Source of the DNA: Chloroflexota bacterium
Lineage (GTDB): Bacteria > Chloroflexota > Anaerolineae > Aggregatilineales > Phototrophicaceae
Length of the DNA stretch: 64,000 nucleotides
Assembly: GCA_020161935.1 (NCBI GenBank)
Contig: JAIUNI010000019.1
Coordinates: 1-64,000 of the forward strand
Direction: 5' to 3'
The stretch's first letter is position 1, and each line of letters starts with the position of its first letter. The notes below the pieces were generated by a model, which made no database searches, was not told the DNA's origin, and saw only the letters and a list, made by a program, of their open reading frames with translations. Below are positions 36,516 through 44,781 of the stretch, piece after piece. A program made the position numbers and the translations under genes.

Positions 36516-36544
36516 ACAGTAACATGCTTTTAAAAGGATTGCAA
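36516..36544 (-). promoter_or_regulatory. Promoter of the leader/JAMM-metY-metX operon
   Basis: On the minus strand TTGCAA (36539-36544) is separated by 17 bases from TACTGT (36516-36521). Transcription would then begin at or just before the leader ATG at 36508. Confidence 0.5.
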
Positions 36545-36827
36545 GACGTTGGTACTAAACACGGTTGGCGCAGGTCGGTATGTAAATGATTTCAGAATGG
36601 TAAGAAATTTCAAACCAAAAACGCCATTTTTGATACTTAACGATACCTTTTATGTTGTATTTAGCTGTTTTCATACGTTTACCCACCAACAACGTCTCGG
36701 CTGTACAGCAGCTTAAAACTCGATTTCTGTAATTTTGGCGTTAATGTTGCCTGTTATCACCTGTTTATCAGGCAGCATTCAGAATCTAAACGTTCGTTAA
36801 AGTCTGTTGAATAAACCGAATCGGACG

Positions 36828-36857
36828 TTGATTCGCGTCTTAGCTGAGTGCTATACT
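36828..36857 (+). promoter_or_regulatory. Probable promoter of citrate synthase
   Basis: TTGATT (36828-36833) and TATACT (36852-36857) are separated by 18 bases. This would give a 5' leader of about 150 bases. Near 36952-36976 that leader contains a weak AAATGCCC...GGGCTTT hairpin with an AT-rich tail. The rest of the 36.51-37.01 kb interval is AT-rich, with a GCCTG...CAGGC palindrome at about 36746-36774 and no gene. Confidence 0.5.
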
Positions 36858-37016
36858 TAAAAGAATGTGGTTTTTTAATGATAAGTGTGCTTTTTCTAAT
36901 TGTTATTTCTACCCTACTTTTCCGTCATCAAGCCAACTGTCATACAGCGCTAAATGCCCGTTTACAGGGCTTTATTTATGATGTGAACTAACAACCATAC
37001 TCAAGGAGATGTGAAC

Positions 37017-38159
37017 ATGGCTGAAGTTGCGAAGAAAGGTCTTGAAGGCATCGTCGTTGCCGAAAGCAAGACCAGTTTGGTCAATGGTTCTGAAGGTAAA
37101 CTCGTCTACGAAGGTTACCCGATTGAAACCCTCGCCGAAAATGCCTCGTTTGAAGAAGTGGCCTTCCTGCTGTGGAACGAACGTCTGCCCAACAAGGCTG
37201 AACTCGAAAACCTGCGTTCAACCATCGCCACTGAAGCCACCCTTCCGGCAGAATTGATCGCCCAACTCAAGAGCTATCCGGTTAAAGCTGACCCGATGGC
37301 TATGCTGCGTACTGCCGTCTCGGCTTCAGCCATGTACGACAAGGACAGTGAAGATAACAGTGTTGAAGCCAACCGTCGCAAGGCCATACGCCTCACCGGT
37401 CAGATCACCACTATTTGCGCTGCTTGGGATCGTATCCGTAACGGTAAAGAACCGATTGCTCCTCGCAAAGATCTGACCCTCGCGCAGAATTTCATTTATA
37501 TGCTCAGTGGTGACGAACCGGATGCTACCGCCAGTGAAGCCATTGACGTGTATCTGGTGCTGTTAGCTGAACACGGCATGAACGCCAGTACCTTCGCCAG
37601 CCGCGTCACTGTCGCCACCGGCTCGGACATGCACAGCGGTATCGTTAGCGGTATCGGTACGCTCAAAGGCCCGTCACACGGTGGTGCCAACGCCGAAGCC
37701 ATGAATATGTTCCTTGAAATCGCGGAACCAGAAAATGTCGAACCGTGGTTCAAGAAGAACATCAAGGAAGGTGATCGCCGTATCATGGGTATTGGTCATC
37801 GCATTTACAAGGCGCTTGATCCCCGCGCTGCCATCCTCGAAGAAAAGGCCAAGGCACTGGCGGAAAGCTCCGGCAACGAGAAGTGGTTCCAGATCGCCAA
37901 GAAGCTGGCTGATGCTGCCCGCGCCGACAGCTACTTCATCGAACGTAAGCTGTTCCCGAACGTCGACTACTACAGCGCTATCGTACTGTACACCATCCAC
38001 CTCGACGTGGATATGTTCACCCCGTTGTTCGCGATGGCTCGCGTGGTCGGTTGGTCGGCTCATATCATCGAGCAGTTCGCCAACAACCGCCTCATTCGCC
38101 CGGATGTCAATTATGTTGGCCCGATGGGCTTGCAGTGGACACCGGTTGACCAGCGCTAA
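37017..38159 (+). CDS. Citrate synthase
   Basis: Condenses acetyl-CoA and oxaloacetate (or propionyl-CoA in 2-methylcitrate synthases of the same family). The protein is 380 residues, the short prokaryotic type. The active-site segments are ordered as expected: EHGMNASTFASR, GPSHGGAN, GIGHRIYK and NVDYYSAIV with the catalytic Asp region, ending in RPDVNYVGPMG. The ATG at 37017 is chosen because AAGGAG lies 8 bases upstream; a GTG six bases earlier is in frame. Confidence 0.96.
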   Translation: MAEVAKKGLEGIVVAESKTSLVNGSEGKLVYEGYPIETLAENASFEEVAFLLWNERLPNKAELENLRSTIATEATLPAELIAQLKSYPVKADPMAMLRTAVSASAMYDKDSEDNSVEANRRKAIRLTGQITTICAAWDRIRNGKEPIAPRKDLTLAQNFIYMLSGDEPDATASEAIDVYLVLLAEHGMNASTFASRVTVATGSDMHSGIVSGIGTLKGPSHGGANAEAMNMFLEIAEPENVEPWFKKNIKEGDRRIMGIGHRIYKALDPRAAILEEKAKALAESSGNEKWFQIAKKLADAARADSYFIERKLFPNVDYYSAIVLYTIHLDVDMFTPLFAMARVVGWSAHIIEQFANNRLIRPDVNYVGPMGLQWTPVDQR

Positions 38160-38183
38160 CTGCTGCGTTCAGGTTTAAACCTC

Positions 38184-38218
38184 AAAGGGGATGCAAATGA
38201 CTTGCATCCCCTTTTTAT
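38184..38218. terminator. Bidirectional terminator, citrate synthase / CPT-like gene
   Basis: AAAGGGGATGCAA-ATGAC-TTGCATCCCCTTT with a following T run (CTTTTTATTTT) ends citrate synthase on the plus strand. The upstream AAA tract lets it serve the converging gene at 38215 too. Confidence 0.85.
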
Positions 38219-38814
38219 TTTCTGGCGCGCATTTGATCGAATGCCGTGAAGTTACAGTCTAGCAAACGGGCTTTGATTTGATTGGCACATTCGGCAGCGC
38301 TTAACTTTGATGTATCGACTTCGTAGTCATAGATGCAGCCTTGATGGATGATGCCCGCCTGACCGGCTGCTTGGCCCAACGTCCGGTCGCCACGTCCTTT
38401 TTCCCGCGCTTCAAGTACTTCTTTCGGACATTGGATGCCCACGAACAGCACATCGTACCCAGCGAAAACGTCGAGGCAGTCGGCTAGCCATGACTTGTCG
38501 AGCAGCACATGGTCAGCCACGACGTTGTTGCCCACACTCGCCAAGGCGGCTATCGACCGGTACATCCCACGCATGAGTTGGTGACCGTGCCAACCGACTG
38601 TGGGCAGCAGGTCGCCACTATCGGCCTTTTCGTAGCCAATGACTTGATGCCACAAGTCGGGTTTCATCAGGTAGTCATGCGGGAGCATGAACAAGAATTT
38701 GTCGATGCCGGCTTCGAGATAGGCTTCGTCGAGGGTTGTTTGCAGTGCTTGTACGATGCTCGATTTGCCTGAGCTGCTTGCACCGTTGAGCAGAATGATT
38801 TTGCCGTGTGTCAT
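38215..38814 (-). CDS. Chloramphenicol phosphotransferase-like P-loop kinase
   Basis: A 199-residue protein of the CPT-like kinase family. The P-loop GASSSGKSS occupies residues 11-19. DHVLLDKSW near residue 100 and a loop around GRGDRTLGQA fit the family's acceptor and lid regions. It may phosphorylate chloramphenicol-like or other small hydroxyl substrates, but many family members have unknown substrates. It is convergent with citrate synthase. Confidence 0.85.
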   Translation of the reverse strand: MTHGKIILLNGASSSGKSSIVQALQTTLDEAYLEAGIDKFLFMLPHDYLMKPDLWHQVIGYEKADSGDLLPTVGWHGHQLMRGMYRSIAALASVGNNVVADHVLLDKSWLADCLDVFAGYDVLFVGIQCPKEVLEAREKGRGDRTLGQAAGQAGIIHQGCIYDYEVDTSKLSAAECANQIKARLLDCNFTAFDQMRARK

Positions 38815-38944
38815 AAACTGTCCCTAGTAGTCGAATTGGAATAGTGGCTGCAACTCATTTGTTATATTGTCCGTATTAGGGAACAGATAGCAAATCGTGT
38901 TGTACTTGTATTGATAAATGTAGACAATTTAGGCAAATACTATC

Positions 38945-40179
38945 TTGCTCAATGATATAGATTCTCTAAAAGGTCGCTGGCTAGAACTGTTCTCTCAGTT
39001 CTCAAACTTCCGTGAAACTCTATTAAGTGCCGTGACACATTGGGAATGGTCGAACGGGCTACGTTTTGATCCCAGACCATTTTATTTCCAAAGAGAAATT
39101 GCACGGGGACGTTTACTTAGGAAGTCACCTGAAGATAATTCTGTTAAATATACAGGCTATCAAAAGATCGGATATGACGCTCAAGGAAATGTAATTGTCA
39201 TTCGAGACGATTATGATTGGGAAACCCTATACTATTGGAAACTACTTATGTTGAGAAATTTATGTACCGTGATGAACTTCATGGTTTGGCTCGTTTAGAT
39301 TATCACGATAGAAATCCAGTATATTTTATTAGTGTTGGATTTGGCGGTTATTCAGAAGATTTTCAAAAACATCCAAAAAACATTTGGGAAGATGCGACTC
39401 AGGGAAAAATTCGTATTTATGCTGAACGTGAAATATATAAATATGCGGAAGCAAAAATTGTTGAGATAAATTTAACACGTTGGCATAACAGCTTTAATGC
39501 CGAAATAGGTCTGAAAGAAAATGCGGCGAATATTGACTATCGTCTCGCTTACGATACCGATGGCAAGTTAAATCAAATTACTTCCCAAGTGCGTCCTTAC
39601 AAGTATGTTAAATCTCTATATCGTAAGCGCCAAGCCGGGGAAACCCTTGATGCGTTAGCTGAAAGAGCAAAATCGAAACTCATTGACAATATTCCTAACG
39701 TTATTGCGTCAACGAAATTCTCTGAACGCTTATACTGTCTTCAACTCCGTTTTTCAGACACTCATTTCTTTCCACCAATACTTATACCGGGTTTTGAATC
39801 TAGGCGGCAAAGGCTACTGAAGGAATTGAGTAAACCCTATGGTCCCAATGAGATATGGGCACAAGTCTGGGAGTCCGAAGAGTCGACAGACGACCCATTT
39901 CCACCGTGGCAAATTGATGACGAAGAAACCTTAGAAGCATGCGAACACTTACAAATAGAGGTAGGGATGCGCGGCAATAAATCCCGTTCCGATTTTGGCT
40001 TAAGAAGTCTTCGCCAAGTTGCAAAAGCCCTCAATAAACTTGATTGGTCGCAATATACGTCTGTTACAGATGATTTTATCGTATTTGCCTACGATCAAGA
40101 AAGTTTAGGAATGGCACTGCATCTTAGTGGTGCAACTCCAGATCAAATTGCAAGCTGGAGAAAATACGGCTTACTTTAA
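38945..40179 (+). pseudogene. Frameshifted gene of unknown function
   Basis: Two overlapping frames form one likely original gene of about 400 residues. The first (38945-39298) reads well to DDYDWET near 39235 and then drifts into low-quality sequence. The second (from 39217) has protein-like sequence from ETTYVEKFMYRDELHG onward, ending SGATPDQIASWRKYGLL at 40179. A one-base change near 39235-39250 would join them. The region is AT-rich, unlike its neighbours. A real frameshift, a sequencing error or programmed frameshifting cannot be told apart here. I do not recognise the family. Confidence 0.6.
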
Positions 40180-40196
40180 ATAAGGAATATCTGACT

Positions 40197-40889
40197 ATGC
40201 TACCAGTCAATACACTCCATCCCGTCCGCAAACCTGCCTACGCCACCTATGGGCTTATCCTACTGAACGCGCTGGTGTTCCTATGGCAGTTGACCAATAC
40301 CGGTGAGCAACTGAACGCTGTATTTTGGAACTATGCGGCGGTTATGTGCAAGGTGGCGGCGAACCCGATTTCGGTCGATACCACAGCCGATATTATCCGC
40401 AGTATGTTCTTCCACGGCGGGTGGGCGCACTTGGTCGGTAATATGACCTTCTTGTGGATATTCGGTCGGAATGCCGAGAATTATTTTGGTTCCGGTCGCT
40501 TCGTCTTATTCTACCTATTGTGGGGTTTCATCGCTGCCTTCGCGGAGACCATTATCAACTCTGGCGTATGCGTCCCGATGATCGGTGCAAGTGGCGCGGT
40601 GGCGGGTGTGCTTGGCAGTTATTTGCTTCTATACCCCGGCAGCCGCGTTCGGGTGTTAATCGTGTTCTTCCGTTTCTTCCCGAAGTTCTATGATATTCCA
40701 GCGCTGATCGTGTTGGGTTACTGGTTTGTTTTGCAGTTGTTCAACGGCTTCCTTACGCTAGGGGCGAATACGCTGGGCGGTGGGGTAGCCTTTTTTGCCC
40801 ACATCGGGGGCTTTGTCGGCGGGCTGCTGGTGGCCTTCGTCTATATGATGTTCAAGGGGCCGCCGGAACGTGTGACGTACGTCGATTAA
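40197..40889 (+). CDS. Rhomboid family intramembrane serine protease (first of tandem pair)
   Basis: A 230-residue membrane protease that cleaves substrates inside the bilayer. Six or seven helices are visible. The L1 signature FFHGGWAHLVGNM (about 71-83), catalytic Ser132 in IGASGAVAG and His202 in FFAHIGGF are complete. It is 17 bases downstream of the frameshifted gene and has its own terminator. The downstream gene is a close paralogue with catalytic residues at the same positions. Confidence 0.95.
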   Translation: MLPVNTLHPVRKPAYATYGLILLNALVFLWQLTNTGEQLNAVFWNYAAVMCKVAANPISVDTTADIIRSMFFHGGWAHLVGNMTFLWIFGRNAENYFGSGRFVLFYLLWGFIAAFAETIINSGVCVPMIGASGAVAGVLGSYLLLYPGSRVRVLIVFFRFFPKFYDIPALIVLGYWFVLQLFNGFLTLGANTLGGGVAFFAHIGGFVGGLLVAFVYMMFKGPPERVTYVD

Positions 40890-40920
40890 GTAGCAAGTGC
40901 GTTTCATATACTGCTATACT

Positions 40921-40960
40921 AAAGCGCGAAGGCTAACTGGCTTTCGCGCTTTCATTTTTT
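40921..40960 (+). terminator. Intrinsic terminator between the rhomboid genes
   Basis: AAAGCGCGAA...TTCGCGCTTT followed by CATTTTTT. It separates the two paralogues into distinct transcripts or reduces read-through. Confidence 0.85.
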
Positions 40961-40976
40961 ATTAGCGAGGTCTGTC

Positions 40977-41696
40977 ATGCTACCTATTCAGGATGTGAAC
41001 CCGACTCGCCGTTTCCCGATTGTCAATTATGCCCTTATCGCGATCAACGTGATTGTGTTTGTCACGCAGCTTGGCCTCTCCGAGCGGGATCTGACGCAGG
41101 TTTACTTCACGCAGTCGGTGGTACCAAACTTGGTCACTCAAACGCCGTTTTTCCCTGAAACGCTGCTCGACTTTATCCGCAGTATGTTTTTTCACGGCGG
41201 TTGGGCGCATTTGCTCGGTAACATGCTTTACCTGTACATCTTTGGTGACAATATCGAAGACCGGATGGGCAGCGTGATGTATCTGGTGTTTTACCTGATT
41301 TGCGGGTTCGCAGCGGGTTACGCACAGGTGTTGATTGACCCGGCTTCGGGCATTCCGTTGATCGGCGCGAGCGGTGCGATAGCCGGCGTACTCGGTGGGT
41401 ATCTGGTGCTGTTCCCGAATGTGAAGGTGCGGGCGTTAGTACTCCTTGGTTATTTCTCGCGGTTGACCGAAGTTCCGGCGCTGATCGTGCTGGGGTTCTG
41501 GTTCGTCCTTCAACTGTTCAACGGGTTTATGTCATTGGGCGGCACGGCGGAAACGGGCGGTGGCGTGGCATTTTTTGCCCACGTCGGCGGGTTTGTGGCT
41601 GGCGCGGTGCTGGTATTCGTTTTCAAGATGATCTTCCCACAGCCTCCGGCTGACGATATGCGGAATATGCTTTATCAACGGCAGGGCAGGTTATAA
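40977..41696 (+). CDS. Rhomboid family intramembrane serine protease (second of tandem pair)
   Basis: A 239-residue paralogue of the preceding gene. The same landmarks are present: FFHGGWAHLLGNM, Ser132 in IGASGAIAG and His202 in FFAHVGGF. It differs in the N-terminal 60 residues and the C-terminal tail (PPADDMRNML), which suggests different substrates or adaptors. The mosaic repeat copy 3 follows directly after its stop. Confidence 0.95.
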   Translation: MLPIQDVNPTRRFPIVNYALIAINVIVFVTQLGLSERDLTQVYFTQSVVPNLVTQTPFFPETLLDFIRSMFFHGGWAHLLGNMLYLYIFGDNIEDRMGSVMYLVFYLICGFAAGYAQVLIDPASGIPLIGASGAIAGVLGGYLVLFPNVKVRALVLLGYFSRLTEVPALIVLGFWFVLQLFNGFMSLGGTAETGGGVAFFAHVGGFVAGAVLVFVFKMIFPQPPADDMRNMLYQRQGRL

Positions 41697-42071
41697 ACCA
41701 GCCAAATGTTCACGAAATGCAGAAAATGCGGCAAATTCTGCACTAATTGCACATTTTGCACGATAATCCGCCGAAATGGCGGGCGGGAAGCTCCCGTGCT
41801 GCCGCCGAATTGACATTTTGTGGCGGCGGGCGTGAGGGAGCATGGCGCTGAAATGGCACTGCTGCGGCAGAAGTACGGGAGCAATCCGCCGCCGTCATTT
41901 GGGTTCGCCGCTGCTGTCATTGCTAGAAAATAGTTGAAAGTTGAAAGTGGAAAGTTAAAAGAGAAGTCGCTAGTCATCAGCTATCAGTCTCCAGTCAAAT
42001 TGCCAATGCAGAATTAACCGCAGAGACGCAGAGAAAAACGATTGAACCGCCAAGTCGCCAAGAACGCCAAG
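41697..42071 (+). repeat. Mosaic intergenic repeat, copy 3
   Basis: Directly after the rhomboid stop the modules recur: AAATGCAGAAAATGCGGC, TAATTGCACATTTTGCA, CCGCCGAAATGGCGGGC, GACATTTTGTGGCGGC, GTGAGGGAGC, a short AAGTTGAAAGTGG tract, then AACCGCAGAGACGCAGAG and CCGCCAAGTCGCCAAG. The terminator hairpin and the end block of copies 1 and 2 are missing here. Confidence 0.8.
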
Positions 42072-42083
42072 TTTAATTCGGAG

Positions 42084-42236
42084 GGTGGTAGCACTACCTT
42101 AAGTGGTGGAGCGTTCATTCGACCCCACCCCAACCCCTCCCCGTAGTAACAGGGAGGGGCTTTAAAGACTTTTATGGCTCACCATACATAGGAGGTTGCC
42201 ATAAAATTAGTATCCACCGTTTAGTGTGGTGCTACC
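42084..42236. mobile_element. MITE-like insertion with 8-bp flanking direct repeat
   Basis: A 153-bp segment is flanked by direct copies of ATTCGGAG (42076-42083 and 42237-42244). Its ends are imperfect inverted repeats: GGTGGTAGCACTACC on the left, and GGTAGCACCACAC as the complement of the right end, with a 3-base offset. It contains no open frame of note, but has a CCCCTCCC...GGGAGGGG hairpin. This fits a small non-autonomous element that inserted next to mosaic repeat 3. Confidence 0.6.
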
Positions 42237-42395
42237 ATTCGGAGAGTACATTTCAATTATAGAACAAAAGTTCATTATTTGTCAAGCGCGGCCTAATTTG
42301 CACAAAATTTAGGAAGCGATTTGGGTTTGAATACTCTAATCTTCGTGTACCGTTTTAAGCGGCGTTGAGTTCAAGTGATAGAGATTCAACGCAAG

Positions 42396-42432
42396 AAAAA
42401 GAGGATGCCATCAACGTCTGCATCCTCTTTTA
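42396..42432. terminator. Terminator-like hairpin, rhomboid/RibD interval
   Basis: AAAAAGAGGATGC...GCATCCTCTTTT has T runs on both sides. It can end the minus-strand gene at 42636. The rest of the 42.25-42.63 kb interval shows a GTAGGG-type palindrome at 42473-42496 and no gene. Confidence 0.75.
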
Positions 42433-42472
42433 TTGTGGGGTTAGAAACTGTTTGAGCGGTTCTGAAAATACC

Positions 42473-42496
42473 GGACAGCCTGTCTGCTGTCCCTAC
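42473..42496 (-). repeat. Short palindrome of the GTAGGG class
   Basis: GGACAGC-CTGTCT-GCTGTCC followed by CTAC; on the minus strand it reads GTAGGGACAGC. It is very close in core to the element at 19857. Confidence 0.55.
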
Positions 42497-42635
42497 GCAA
42501 GCGTGAGGGTGTGATGCAAATTTCTTGTAGGATACGATATGGCGCATCCGATTAGTCCCAAACCTATTTTCAAACGACTTCTTAGAAGTCGACTAAACTT
42601 CGGAGTGTTTAGCTTCTGAGGTCTAGTGCATTCCG

Positions 42636-43223
42636 CTACTTAATCACGCGGAAGAAAAGATGGGTGACATGGGGCGCTTTAACGACCTTGATCTGTTCGA
42701 GTTCGATAGGCGCTTTGCCAAGATCATCAAATAGACGAATCCCCTCACCCAGCAGCACTGGCGCGAGATGAAGTTGGATTTCATCGAGCAAGCCGAGCTG
42801 GATGCACTGCTGGGCAATATCTGCGCCGGCAACGCCGACGGGTTTGTCTCCGGCAGCCTTCTTCGCTTGAGCAACAGCGCTTGCCACGCCATCGGTCACG
42901 AAGGTGAACGGCGAGTCTTTTCCTGTCCATTCCTTCGGGACTTCATGCGTCACGATAAAGCTCGGAATGCCCATTGGGTCGTCGCCACCCCACGCTTCGG
43001 CATCATCAAAGGTGTGTCGCCCTGTGACGTTCGCGCCTAATTGAAAGGACTCTTTAACGATTTCTGCACTGACTGGATCGACTTTGAATGTCAAATCATT
43101 GTTGGGCATTTTAACCTCGACATCACCCATGTTGTACCATGCGTGGACTTCATCTGTCCTGCCATCGGGACGAGCGATGAAGCCATCCAGTGATATTGAC
43201 ATCTCAACAATTACTTTACCCAT
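42636..43223 (-). CDS. Dihydrofolate-reductase-like/RibD C-terminal domain protein
   Basis: A 195-residue NADPH-binding fold protein of the RibD-C/DHFR-like superfamily. MSISLDGFIARPDG opens the fold, with TGRHTFDDAEAWGG in the middle. The typical VGVAGADIAQQCIQLGLLDEIQLHLAPVLLG end is split across strand-helix-strand units. The role is probably a small reductase with unknown substrate. The ATG at 43223 has GGAGG seven bases upstream. Confidence 0.9.
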   Translation of the reverse strand: MGKVIVEMSISLDGFIARPDGRTDEVHAWYNMGDVEVKMPNNDLTFKVDPVSAEIVKESFQLGANVTGRHTFDDAEAWGGDDPMGIPSFIVTHEVPKEWTGKDSPFTFVTDGVASAVAQAKKAAGDKPVGVAGADIAQQCIQLGLLDEIQLHLAPVLLGEGIRLFDDLGKAPIELEQIKVVKAPHVTHLFFRVIK

Positions 43224-43277
43224 TTTGTCCTCCAGAGAATGATAGATGACAACCGCAGTCCGTCCGTACACAACGGA

Positions 43278-43303
43278 ATGGGCGGGTTACGCAACCCGCC
43301 CAT
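43278..43303. repeat. Perfect palindrome, GGGCGGGTT type
   Basis: ATGGGCGGGTT-ACGC-AACCCGCCCAT is an 11-bp perfect stem with a 4-base loop, between the zinc-ribbon gene and the DHFR-like gene. It is not followed by a T-tract, so it is more likely a REP-like element than a terminator. Confidence 0.55.
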
Positions 43304-43377
43304 TGTTCACGTGTGAACTCATAACTGCTCAGGCTTCCATATTCGCTTAAGCAGAGGTGGTTGAGGTTAAATTCAGA

Positions 43378-43644
43378 TTAGAAGTCGAAGAGGTCATCGA
43401 GGAATGAGCCACGCTTGCGCTTGGGTTTTTCGTAGCCGCCGCGCTTGTAGTAATCATCATCATCGTCATCCCGGTAATCGGCTACGGGTGGCTGCGGCTG
43501 CGAAACCTGTGGCATGGTGCGCTCGATAATCTTATCGAGTTCGCCACGGTCGAGCCAAACGCCCCGGCACTGCGGGCAGTAGTCGATCTCGATTCCTTGC
43601 CGATCCGTGATTCTCAGTTCGGTTCCATCAATTGGACAAAGCAT
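43378..43644 (-). CDS. Small TFIIB-type zinc-ribbon protein
   Basis: An 88-residue protein. The N-terminal zinc ribbon has CPIDG and CPQCRGVWLDRGEL, the usual TFIIB-like zinc-finger family pattern in bacteria. An acidic DDDDDD stretch and a basic KPKRKRG tail follow. Its role is unknown. It is 54 bases downstream of htpX and may be co-expressed. Confidence 0.88.
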   Translation of the reverse strand: MLCPIDGTELRITDRQGIEIDYCPQCRGVWLDRGELDKIIERTMPQVSQPQPPVADYRDDDDDDYYKRGGYEKPKRKRGSFLDDLFDF

Positions 43645-43698
43645 ATACTACTCCTTCATACTGTCGCTGGCTGTTGTCGACCAGCGATGGTTTCGTGA

Positions 43699-44589
43699 TT
43701 AAGTCTGGATGGGTGTCATTTCCCAATTCGGGGTGCTGGACATTTCGCGTAAGCGCTGTACCCGCTGCTCGGTCGGCGGATGGGTGCGGAACAGGCTGAA
43801 CAGGCCACCCCCCACCAATGGATTGACGATGTAAAGGTGGGCGGTTGCCGGATTCACCTGTTGGGCGTTCATTTGCGCGGCTGGGTTGTGCGACCACGAC
43901 TCCAGCTTTTCGAGCGCATCCGCCAGCGGCTTGGGGTTGCCCATGATGCGTGCGCCACCGGCATCCGCGCTGAACTCACGCGAACGGGAAATCGCCATTT
44001 GGATGAGCAGGGCGGCAATCGGGGCGACGAAGATCATCACCAAACCGCCGACTCCACCACCATCGTCATCGTCACTGCTGAAGCCGCCGAACATAGCTGA
44101 CCACATCGCCATATCCGCTAGCATACTGATCGCGCCACCGATGGTCGCGGCGACACTCGAAATGAGCGTGTCGCGGTGCTTGATGTGGGCGAGTTCGTGG
44201 GCGATGACACCGGCTAACTCGTCACGGGTGAGCAGTTGGGTGATGCCGGTGGTTACGGCGACCACACCCTTTTCCGGGCTGCGTCCGGTTGCGAAGGCGT
44301 TCGGGGCAGGGCTGTCGATCATATAGACGCGCGGCATGGGCAGGCTGGCTCGCTGTGCCAAGTCGGCGACGATCTTGTGCAGTTCAGGCGCTTCTTCCGG
44401 CGAAACCGGATGTGCGCCGCTAAACCGCAGTGCGATGCTGTCCGAAAACCACCATGCTCCCATATTCATCAGGATGGCAACGACGAAGGCGAAAATCGCG
44501 CCGCCTGTGCCACCGAGGGCCGAGCCAATCATGACCAGAAGCCCGGTCAGCCCGCCAAGCAGCAGCGTGGTTTTTACGGTGTTGTTCAT
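43699..44589 (-). CDS. htpX: Membrane zinc protease HtpX
   Basis: Membrane metalloprotease for damaged membrane proteins. The 296 residues start at the ATG 44589, where GGGAG lies upstream. The zinc motif HELAH is at residues 131-135, with the third ligand in SREFSADAGGARI. Two N-terminal and two middle hydrophobic helices match the family. Length and order are normal. Confidence 0.94.
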   Translation of the reverse strand: MNNTVKTTLLLGGLTGLLVMIGSALGGTGGAIFAFVVAILMNMGAWWFSDSIALRFSGAHPVSPEEAPELHKIVADLAQRASLPMPRVYMIDSPAPNAFATGRSPEKGVVAVTTGITQLLTRDELAGVIAHELAHIKHRDTLISSVAATIGGAISMLADMAMWSAMFGGFSSDDDDGGGVGGLVMIFVAPIAALLIQMAISRSREFSADAGGARIMGNPKPLADALEKLESWSHNPAAQMNAQQVNPATAHLYIVNPLVGGGLFSLFRTHPPTEQRVQRLREMSSTPNWEMTPIQT

Positions 44590-44781
44590 TCGAGTTTGTA
44601 CTCCCTTACACTTTCCAATACAGATCAGACAGCGGGCGAGGATGGTGGTTGCTTCGTACGTGATGAACGCGGATTTGGAATGCGGAGGAGGCACGCTTCC
44701 TCCCCAACAATGTACATTCCTGCTTGTTATACCAACTGCAAAATCACGTATCTGTCAATTCATTCCCTGCGCGGTGCGTGA

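Noticed and set aside
36297..36544. A SAM-responsive riboswitch or T-box upstream of the metY operon
   Set aside because: No SAM-I/SAM-II core and no T-box sequence could be found. The leader ORF with terminator explains the region better.
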